Of a stretch of DNA of 64,000 nt, positions 46,817 to 53,173 are shown one piece after another (within the stretch, counting starts at the first letter, position 1; each line of letters starts with the position of its first letter). Under the pieces are notes generated by a model. It did not search any database. It saw only the letters and a list, made by a program, of their open reading frames with translations, and was not told the origin of the DNA. The position numbers and the translations under genes were made by a program. Source of the DNA: Pseudoprevotella muciniphila (GTDB lineage Bacteria > Bacteroidota > Bacteroidia > Bacteroidales > Bacteroidaceae); contig NZ_CP033459.1 in assembly GCF_003265305.2 (NCBI RefSeq), positions 124,001 through 188,000 of the forward strand, given 5' to 3'.

Positions 46817-46866
46817 AACCCGTTGGCGGAATTAAATCAGTGCTTATTTAATTCTTCCTATGGGTT
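46817..46866. repeat. Hairpin formed by the left inverted end and a degenerate third copy
   Basis: 46846-46866 is a partly matching reverse complement of the left end (46817-46837), separated by 8 nt, so a long imperfect stem can form just after the outer-membrane gene. It may stop transcription. Confidence 0.5.
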
Positions 46867-47106
46867 TGTTGTTGATGAAGTTGATGTACTGTAATGCGGT
46901 CATCGCACTGATTTTGCTCACTATTCGAGCAAAAAGACCGCAGGTCTGCTTGGCATATCTCCAGAAATTTGACGAACTTTGTGTACAAGTTGCACATAAC
47001 GAGATTATATAACTTAAAGGTTTGATGCTCTAAGTTACTAAATATCTGCGATATATGCAACTTTTTATTATACATTTTGCGAACTATTTAATTCCGCCAA
47101 CGGGTT
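46817..47106 (-). mobile_element. Internally deleted insertion sequence (MITE-like, probably IS982 family)
   Basis: A 290-bp element with perfect 21-bp inverted ends (46817-46837 and 47086-47106, outermost bases AACCCGTTGGCGG). On the minus strand an ATG starts MCNLYTKFVKFLEICQ, which looks like a transposase N-terminus. After a junction near GCAGACCTGCG another frame reads FARIVSKISAMTALQYINF, then INNKPIGRIK and a stop, which looks like the C-terminus of Bacteroidetes IS982-type transposases. The whole catalytic middle is missing, so it cannot move by itself. Family assignment is from memory. Confidence 0.8.
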
Positions 47107-47229
47107 TTTATTATGAATTATCATGAATTTTTACTATAGCAAGCGAGCAGAACACGAGCAATCAGAATTAACAAGAGAAGCAAATTTAATAGTCAATTCG
47201 CAGAGAATTTAAGTTATCTCACTTTAGCG

Positions 47230-48051
47230 TTAATAAGATTCTTCTAATGTGGGGAATGTATTATCTTTCACATCACTAACATAATTGCCAACTGCATCGG
47301 TTATAATTGATTGTAAATCTGCATATTGACGTAGAAATTTGGGATGAAAGTCTTTACTCATGCCGAGCATATCGTTCACAACCAAAACCTGACCATCAAC
47401 GTATGGTCCGGCGCCAATACCAATAATAGGTATTTTAACTGCTTCTGCTGCATGTTTACCAACAGATGCAGGCACTTTTTCTACCACAATCGCACAACAG
47501 CCAATTTCTTCCAGCATTTTAGCATCTTCTATCAGTTGGTTCTCTTCTTTTTCGTCTTTGGCGCGAACGCCGTAACCGCCGAACGCATTCACACTTTGGG
47601 GAGTTAGTCCCAAATGTCCGACGACGGGAATACCGGTTTCTATTATACGCTTGATTGTTGCTTTATAAGGAGCGCCTCCTTCTATTTTTACAGCATCACA
47701 CCCCGTTTCTTTTAAAATGCGTACAGCACTTCGAACTCCGTCTTCCGGACAGGCTTGGTATGAACCAAATGGCATGTCGCAGACAACAAACGCACGTTTC
47801 ACGCCTTTTACTACAGAACGAGTAAGAAAGATCATCTCTTCCAACGTAATGGGAAGAGTTGTGCTGTTGCCTGCAATAACGTTTGAGGCACTGTCCCCAA
47901 TGAGTATGCTGTCAACTCCAGAAGCATCGAGTATTCTGGCAGTACTATAGTCGTATGCTGTAAGCATGGCAATTTTTTTGCCTTCACTTTTCATTGAAGT
48001 GATGCATGTGGCGGTAATTTTCTTGTTATCTTCAGTTATATATGCTTCCAT
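47230..48051 (-). CDS. panB: 3-methyl-2-oxobutanoate hydroxymethyltransferase
   Basis: A 273-residue enzyme making ketopantoate for pantothenate and CoA synthesis. Signatures: MLTAYDYSTARILDASGVD, LIGDSASNVIAGNSTTLPIT with the metal Asp, VCDMPFGSYQACPEDG, VKIEGG, VGHLGLTPQS and the late IIGIGAGPYVDGQVLV. Decameric cytosolic TIM barrel, normal length. It is the last gene of mazG-HAD-panB, 14 nt after the HAD gene. A diverged copy of its 3' end lies at 43704-43772. Confidence 0.97.
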   Translation of the reverse strand: MEAYITEDNKKITATCITSMKSEGKKIAMLTAYDYSTARILDASGVDSILIGDSASNVIAGNSTTLPITLEEMIFLTRSVVKGVKRAFVVCDMPFGSYQACPEDGVRSAVRILKETGCDAVKIEGGAPYKATIKRIIETGIPVVGHLGLTPQSVNAFGGYGVRAKDEKEENQLIEDAKMLEEIGCCAIVVEKVPASVGKHAAEAVKIPIIGIGAGPYVDGQVLVVNDMLGMSKDFHPKFLRQYADLQSIITDAVGNYVSDVKDNTFPTLEESY

Positions 48052-48065
48052 TTTGTATAATGTAT

Positions 48066-48719
48066 TTATAAGTATTTTTCTGCAAGTTTGTTAATCTTGT
48101 CCCAAAAACCAACATTGTTGACAACTTCAGACAGGTTGTTGATGACAATGTCGCTGTATTGAGAAACAATATTTTTCGGAAGTGTGGTGGTTAGTCCTAC
48201 AACCATTCCTCCAGAATTTTTAGCCGATATCAGACCATTAAGAGAATCCTCAAATATGACGCATTTCTTGATGTCTGTTTCAAAGAAGTTTGCAGCATTT
48301 AGGTAGCAATCGGGCGCAGGCTTCGAACGACCAGAATCTTCGGTTGTAAAAATCCTGTCGAAAAGTAATGGCATGTTGGGATGCTCGTGATAGACGCAAG
48401 ACATTTTGTCCTTATCTGAACTTGTAACAACAGCGGTTTTCGTGCCTTTCCCCTTCATCATACGCACAACTTCTTCAGCACCTTTCATGAAGGGAAAATG
48501 CATTTTCTTTTCGAAAGCAAGAAGGTGCTTTTTTATTTCTTCTTGAAGTTCTGTCGTGGGAAAGTATTTGTCAAAAATGCTGACAAGTGAATGTCCCTTG
48601 ATGTCGTTGGCAAAAGTAGGTTCCTTGGGCACATAATGATTGCCAATCTCTGTCCAGAATACAGAATATTGGCTTTCTGTGTCTATAAGTACACCATCAA
48701 GGTCGAACAATGCTGCCAT
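48066..48719 (-). CDS. HAD family hydrolase, beta-phosphoglucomutase-like
   Basis: A 217-residue protein with motif I FDLDGVLIDTE, a helical cap, motif II VVTSSDK, motif III SGRSKPAPDCY and motif IV IFEDSLNGLISAKNSG. The DLDGVLIDTE form and the SKPAPD segment point to the beta-phosphoglucomutase/sugar phosphatase branch. Substrate not predictable. Start ATG 48719, 21 nt after the mazG stop; the three genes mazG, this and panB are probably one operon. Confidence 0.88.
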   Translation of the reverse strand: MAALFDLDGVLIDTESQYSVFWTEIGNHYVPKEPTFANDIKGHSLVSIFDKYFPTTELQEEIKKHLLAFEKKMHFPFMKGAEEVVRMMKGKGTKTAVVTSSDKDKMSCVYHEHPNMPLLFDRIFTTEDSGRSKPAPDCYLNAANFFETDIKKCVIFEDSLNGLISAKNSGGMVVGLTTTLPKNIVSQYSDIVINNLSEVVNNVGFWDKINKLAEKYL

Positions 48720-48740
48720 ATCTTTCTTTATCCACTTATT

Positions 48741-49571
48741 TTATTTGTCAAACTGCTTGGCTTCTTCCCAAATGGCATCCATCTCTGCGAGTGTCATGTC
48801 TTTCAAACTGCGACCTTGTTTCAGCGTCTTATTCTCCAGATATTCAAAACGACGGATGAATTTTCTGTTTGTATGCTCAAGGGCGTTGTCAGGATTTATG
48901 TCGTAAAGACGTGCTGCATTGATAATGCTGAACAATACGTCACCAAATTCCTGTTCAGCCTTTTCATGGTGCATTTCGTCCACCTCTTTCTCAAATTCAG
49001 AAATCTCTTCCTTTACCTTTTCCCACACCTGGCCACGTTCTTCCCAATCGAATCCAACATTTCTTGCCTTGTCCTGAATGCGGTAGGCTTTTATCAGAGA
49101 GGGTAGGGCAACTGGCACACCGCTCAACACGCTTTTATTGCCACCCTTTTCTTTTCGTTTTAGCATTTCCCATTGTTCCTGTACTTGTGCGTCAGTCTCA
49201 ATCTTGCCCTCTTCAGGCGTAGTTTCCGAAGGAGGGTAAATGTGAGGATGGCGATATATAAGTTTATCGCATAGGCTGTTGCAAACGTCTGTTATGTTGA
49301 ACTTGCCGTGTTCTTCTGATATTATACTATAAAAAATAATGTGCATCAGTACGTCGCCAAGTTCTTTTTTAATGTTGCTGTAATCCTTCTTTGTAAGCGC
49401 ATCGCATAGTTCGTATGTTTCTTCGATGGTGTTCGGGCGAAGGCTTTCTAACGTCTGCTTATGATCCCATGGGCATTTCTCCCGCAGTTCATACATTACG
49501 TCAAGAAGTCTGACAAAGGCATTCATCGCAGAATCCTTATCGAGTGAAGACTTATGTAAAATCTCAGACAT
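48741..49571 (-). CDS. mazG: Nucleoside triphosphate pyrophosphohydrolase MazG
   Basis: A 276-residue tandem MazG-fold enzyme that hydrolyses NTPs and dNTPs to monophosphates. The first domain shows CPWDHKQTLESLRPNTIEETYEL followed by KKELGDVLMHIIFY, giving the EExxE and ExxD metal motifs; the second domain repeats them in FEKEVDEMHHEKAEQEFGDVLFSIINAAR. Length fits the two-domain form. TAATTTTG at 49600-49607 on the minus strand is a good -7 box. Confidence 0.95.
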   Translation of the reverse strand: MSEILHKSSLDKDSAMNAFVRLLDVMYELREKCPWDHKQTLESLRPNTIEETYELCDALTKKDYSNIKKELGDVLMHIIFYSIISEEHGKFNITDVCNSLCDKLIYRHPHIYPPSETTPEEGKIETDAQVQEQWEMLKRKEKGGNKSVLSGVPVALPSLIKAYRIQDKARNVGFDWEERGQVWEKVKEEISEFEKEVDEMHHEKAEQEFGDVLFSIINAARLYDINPDNALEHTNRKFIRRFEYLENKTLKQGRSLKDMTLAEMDAIWEEAKQFDK

Positions 49572-49599
49572 TTTCTCTGATTATCTTAGTTTTAACACG

Positions 49600-49607
49600 C
49601 AAAATTA
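49600..49607 (-). promoter_or_regulatory. Promoter -7 element of mazG
   Basis: Minus-strand TAATTTTG, 28 nt upstream of the ATG, directly after the terminator of the RNA operon. Confidence 0.45.
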
Positions 49608-49618
49608 GAAATAAAAAA

Positions 49619-49653
49619 ATAAAGTTACTCAACTGACGATAGAGTAACTTTAT
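49619..49653 (-). terminator. Terminator of the SRP RNA-tRNA-Thr transcript
   Basis: ATAAAGTTACTC (49619-49630) pairs with GAGTAACTTTAT (49642-49653); on the minus strand a T run follows. Confidence 0.8.
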
Positions 49654-49658
49654 TTTTG

Positions 49659-49732
49659 AGCCTCTTGTCGGATTCGAACCAACGACCCCGAGATTACAAA
49701 TCACGTGCTCTGGCCAACTGAGCTAAAGAGGC
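49659..49732 (-). tRNA. tRNA-Thr(TGT)
   Basis: A 74-nt cloverleaf on the minus strand: acceptor GCCTCTT with AAGAGGC, D arm AGCTCAGTTGGCCAGAGC, anticodon loop TTTGTAA with anticodon TGT, T arm GTTGGTTCGAATCCGAC, discriminator T. CCA is not encoded. One anticodon-stem pair is T-T. It starts directly at the end of the SRP RNA gene. Confidence 0.95.
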
Positions 49733-49838
49733 GGGTGGGCAAGCTAACTGTATCGCGCCGCGTCAACCTTACTACCTTTGCTGCGGTCAAGCCCTGGAGG
49801 ATTTGAGGGAGCAAGCCGTGCAGCACTTACCCGTTTGC
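49733..49838 (-). ncRNA. ffs: Signal recognition particle RNA (4.5S-like)
   Basis: On the minus strand this RNA folds end to end: GGGUAAG near the 5' end pairs with CUUGCCC at the 3' end, UGCUGC pairs with GCAGCA internally, and the 3' end CUUGCCCACCC resembles the end of E. coli 4.5S RNA, as does GUUGACGCGGCGCGAUACAG. The symmetric loop CAGG/AGCA that binds Ffh is present, but the helix tip between them is GCUUGACCGC instead of a stem with a GGAA loop. An exact promoter lies just upstream. The 5' end is estimated from that promoter; the 3' end abuts tRNA-Thr. Confidence 0.75.
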
Positions 49839-49843
49839 GGCTG

Positions 49844-49874
49844 CAAAAATAAAAACAAATTTTGTTTTGGCAAA
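49844..49874 (-). promoter_or_regulatory. Promoter of the SRP RNA-tRNA-Thr unit
   Basis: On the minus strand TTTG (49874-49871), a 19-nt spacer and TATTTTTG (49851-49844) match the consensus exactly. Confidence 0.75.
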
Positions 49875-50073
49875 ATTATTTTCAAAAAAATAAGCGCGAC
49901 AGAACAAAAAACACATAATTTTCATAAAATACATGCCAAATTTCATGAATAGGTTAAAGTGATCTGAGATATTTTTTTTGTTTGCCTATTTGGGTTTCTT
50001 TTGTGCAATTAAAACTTGATTTTGTAAAATGGTGTCTTCATTTTGAGTGGTTTTGTATCTTTAATAAAAAAAA

Positions 50074-50090
50074 AGTTCAAGATTTGAACT
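50074..50090. promoter_or_regulatory. Palindrome upstream of the ppdK promoter
   Basis: AGTTCAA-GAT-TTGAACT, perfect arms of 7 bp, ends 6 bp before the -33 box. Candidate operator for an activator; the binding protein is unknown. Confidence 0.4.
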
Positions 50091-50096
50091 ATTTTC

Positions 50097-50127
50097 TTTG
50101 ACGGATAAAAAGCATTCATTAACTTTG
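50097..50127 (+). promoter_or_regulatory. Promoter of ppdK
   Basis: TTTG at 50097-50100, 19-nt spacer, TAACTTTG at 50120-50127: exact consensus, leader about 30 nt. Confidence 0.78.
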
Positions 50128-50164
50128 CGCAACTGAAAATTCAATAAAAATAATATAATTAAAA

Positions 50165-52891
50165 ATGAAAAACGAAAAAAGAGTTTACACATTCGGCAAT
50201 GGAAAAGCAGAAGGTCGTGCCGACATGCGCAACCAACTTGGTGGAAAGGGCGCAAACCTTGCAGAGATGAATCTCATAGGAATACCTGTTCCTCCCGGTT
50301 TCACAATCACAACAGATGTTTGTAACGAATATTACGAAATAGGTAAGGAAAAGGTCGTAGAACTTCTAAAGAGTGAAGTTGAAGCAAGCATGAAGCACAT
50401 CGAGAATCTCATGAACCTTAAGTTCGGAGATCCTGAAAATCCACTTCTCGTCAGCGTGCGTTCAGGTGCGCGCGCATCCATGCCAGGTATGATGGATACT
50501 ATTCTCAATCTTGGTCTTAATGACGAAGTTGTAGAAGGTCTTGCAAAGAAAACGGGTAACCCGCGCTTTGCATACGATGCATATCGTCGTTTCGTGCAAA
50601 TGTACGGAGATGTGGTACTTGGTCTCAAACCTGTGAACAAAACAGATATAGACCCCTTCGAAGAAATCATAGAAAAGGTAAAGGAAGAGAAGGGTGTCAA
50701 ACTTGACAACGAACTCACCGTTGACGATCTCAAGAAACTCGTAAAACTCTTCAAAGAAGCCATTCTGACACGTACTGGTCAAGCGTTCCCCACAAATCCT
50801 GTAGAACAACTTTGGGGAGCCATTTGCGCTGTATTCGATAGTTGGATGAATGACCGTGCCATACTTTACAGAAAAATGGAAGGTATTCCCGCAGAATGGG
50901 GTACAGCCGTTACTGTTATGGCAATGGTGTTCGGAAATATGGGCGAAACGAGTGCAACAGGTGTATGTTTCAGTCGTAATGCTGCAACCGGTGAAAACCT
51001 GTTCAACGGTGAATGGCTTGTTAACGCACAAGGAGAAGACGTGGTGGCTGGTATCCGTACGCCTCAGCAAATCACGAAAGTGGGTTCACAACGTTGGGCA
51101 GAGTTACAAGGCATTTCCGAAGAGGATCGCGCAGCAAAATATCCTTCCATGGAGGAGGCTATGCCTGAAATCTATAAGGAACTTGATGCCATTCAGACAA
51201 GACTCGAAGACCACTATCGCGACATGCAGGACATGGAATTCACCGTACAGGAAGGCAAACTCTGGTTCTTGCAGACACGTAATGGAAAACGTACGGGTGC
51301 GGCAATGGTGAAAATCGCTATCGATTTGCTTCACGAAGGAATGATTGATGAAAAAACTGCCATCCAACGTTGCGAACCTCAGAAACTCGATGAACTTCTC
51401 CACCCGGTATTTAACAAAGAGGAAGTAAAGAAAGCCAAGAGTCTCACCCGTGGTCTTCCTGCAAGTCCGGGAGCAGCATGCGGACAAATTGTTTTCTTTG
51501 CTGAAGATGCTGCAAAGTGGGCTGGTGATGGACACAAAGTGGTGCTCGTCAGGATTGAAACAAGCCCCGAAGACCTCGCCGGTATGGCTGTGGCAGAGGG
51601 TATCCTCACCGCAAGAGGAGGTATGACAAGCCATGCAGCCGTTGTTGCGCGTGGTATGGGTAAATGCTGCGTAAGTGGAGCAGGAGCCATCAACGTGAAC
51701 TATAAACAGAAAACTGTAGAAATAGATGGTAAAGTACTTCACGAAGGCGACTATATTTCTCTGAACGGAAGTACGGGTGATGTTTACGATGGAAAAGTAA
51801 GCACACAAGCAGCCGACCTTAGTGGAGATTTCGCAGAACTGATGGAACTCTGCGCAAAATATACACGTCTCGTTGTAAGAACTAATGCAGACACACCGCA
51901 CGATGCTCAAGTAGCACGCAACTTTGGTGCCGTAGGTATCGGACTCTGCAGAACAGAGCACATGTTCTTCGATGCAGAGAAAATCGTTGCAATGCGCGAA
52001 ATGATTCTCTCCGAAACACTCGAAGGACGCAAAAAGGCTCTCCAAAAACTCCTGCCATTCCAGAAAGCCGACTTCATCGGCATTTTCAAGGCAATGGATG
52101 GATGCCCGGTAAATATTCGTCTGCTCGACCCACCACTCCATGAGTTTGTACCACAAGATGCCAAGGGACAGCAGGAAATGGCAGAAGACATGGGCGTTAC
52201 TGTAGAATACATCAAACAGCGTGTAGAAAGCCTGAGTGAGCACAACCCAATGCTCGGACATCGTGGTTGTCGTCTCGGGAATACATATCCAGAAATCACG
52301 CAGACACAGACACGAGCCATTATCAGTGCTGCATGCGACCTGAAGAAGCAAGGTCTTGATCCTAAGCCTGAAATCATGGTGCCACTAACTGGTAGTGTGT
52401 TTGAGTTTGAGGCACAAGAAAAGGTAATCCGTGAAGAAGCTGCAAAAGTTTTCGAAGAAGAAGGAGTTGAAATACCATTCAAGGTAGGTACGATGATAGA
52501 AATACCACGTGCAGCGCTCACTGCTGACTGCATCGCAAGAAGTGCTGAATACTTCAGTTTCGGTACTAACGACCTCACACAGATGACATTCGGCTATAGC
52601 CGCGACGACATCGCAAGTTTCCTGCCTGTTTATCTCGAAAAGAAGATTCTAAACGTAGATCCGTTCCAAGTGCTTGATCAGCGTGGCGTTGGACAACTCA
52701 TACAGATGGCGGTAGAAAAAGGCCGTGGAGTACGTTCCGACCTCAAGTGCGGCATCTGCGGTGAACACGGAGGTGAACCGAGTAGCGTTAGATTCTGCGA
52801 TAAGATTGGACTCAACTACGTAAGTTGCTCACCTTTCCGCGTGCCCATCGCACGTCTTGCAGCAGCACAAGCTGCTATTGAAAACGAATAG
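50165..52891 (+). CDS. ppdK: Pyruvate, phosphate dikinase
   Basis: A 908-residue cytosolic enzyme that interconverts pyruvate, ATP and phosphate with phosphoenolpyruvate, AMP and pyrophosphate. The N-terminal ATP-grasp part shows GGKGANLAEM and RSGARASMPGMMDTILNLG; the swivelling domain carries the phosphorylated His490 in GGMTSHAAVVARGMG; the C-terminal PEP domain shows GLCRTEHMFF, LGHRGCRLG and FGTNDLTQM. Full normal length. In Bacteroidales it usually works with PPi-dependent glycolysis. It has its own exact promoter and a terminator at 52912-52952. A long antisense frame inside it is not a gene. Confidence 0.98.
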   Translation: MKNEKRVYTFGNGKAEGRADMRNQLGGKGANLAEMNLIGIPVPPGFTITTDVCNEYYEIGKEKVVELLKSEVEASMKHIENLMNLKFGDPENPLLVSVRSGARASMPGMMDTILNLGLNDEVVEGLAKKTGNPRFAYDAYRRFVQMYGDVVLGLKPVNKTDIDPFEEIIEKVKEEKGVKLDNELTVDDLKKLVKLFKEAILTRTGQAFPTNPVEQLWGAICAVFDSWMNDRAILYRKMEGIPAEWGTAVTVMAMVFGNMGETSATGVCFSRNAATGENLFNGEWLVNAQGEDVVAGIRTPQQITKVGSQRWAELQGISEEDRAAKYPSMEEAMPEIYKELDAIQTRLEDHYRDMQDMEFTVQEGKLWFLQTRNGKRTGAAMVKIAIDLLHEGMIDEKTAIQRCEPQKLDELLHPVFNKEEVKKAKSLTRGLPASPGAACGQIVFFAEDAAKWAGDGHKVVLVRIETSPEDLAGMAVAEGILTARGGMTSHAAVVARGMGKCCVSGAGAINVNYKQKTVEIDGKVLHEGDYISLNGSTGDVYDGKVSTQAADLSGDFAELMELCAKYTRLVVRTNADTPHDAQVARNFGAVGIGLCRTEHMFFDAEKIVAMREMILSETLEGRKKALQKLLPFQKADFIGIFKAMDGCPVNIRLLDPPLHEFVPQDAKGQQEMAEDMGVTVEYIKQRVESLSEHNPMLGHRGCRLGNTYPEITQTQTRAIISAACDLKKQGLDPKPEIMVPLTGSVFEFEAQEKVIREEAAKVFEEEGVEIPFKVGTMIEIPRAALTADCIARSAEYFSFGTNDLTQMTFGYSRDDIASFLPVYLEKKILNVDPFQVLDQRGVGQLIQMAVEKGRGVRSDLKCGICGEHGGEPSSVRFCDKIGLNYVSCSPFRVPIARLAAAQAAIENE

Positions 52892-52911
52892 TAGGCGCTA
52901 TAAATAAGTAG

Positions 52912-52952
52912 TTTAGGCGGAAATCTTGATATCGAAAGGATTTCCGCCTAAA
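52912..52952 (+). terminator. Terminator after ppdK
   Basis: TTTAGGCGGAAATC (52912-52925) pairs perfectly with GATTTCCGCCTAAA (52939-52952). The T run after it is weak. Confidence 0.7.
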
Positions 52953-53025
52953 TGAATTAAGGAAGATTGTCTGTGAATTAACAACTTTTTGCATATAAAA
53001 ATAGGTGTTTTTGTCATTTTTTTTC

Positions 53026-53033
53026 TATTTTTG
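53026..53033 (+). promoter_or_regulatory. Promoter -7 element of ftsK
   Basis: TATTTTTG matches TAnnTTTG; the predicted leader to ATG 53174 is about 135 nt. No TTTG at exactly 19-20 nt upstream. Confidence 0.45.
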
Positions 53034-53173
53034 CTTTCAGAAAAAGGAATTAAGAAAAATAGTGATTGTTTCAAAAGATGTAGAAACGATGGCTGATGCT
53101 AATCGTGTCTGCTCTTAATGGTTTATATTACCAACAGCCCAAAGAGACAATTACAATCAACAACAAGTCTGAT

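Noticed and set aside
46848-47075. Open frame of 75 codons in the IS remnant taken as a whole protein
   Set aside because: Only its first part looks like transposase; the rest is the transposase end read in the wrong frame.
49733-49838. Plus-strand reading of the SRP-like RNA
   Set aside because: The loop GGUCAAG/AGCAAGCC looks tempting, but its promoter would have to lie inside tRNA-Thr, one outer pair becomes C-A, and an exact promoter exists for the minus strand.
51104-52351. Antisense open frame of 415 codons inside ppdK
   Set aside because: It is Cys/His-rich without any recognisable domain and lies wholly opposite a strongly conserved gene; it follows from the codon bias of ppdK. The same holds for the antisense frame at 50462-51070.
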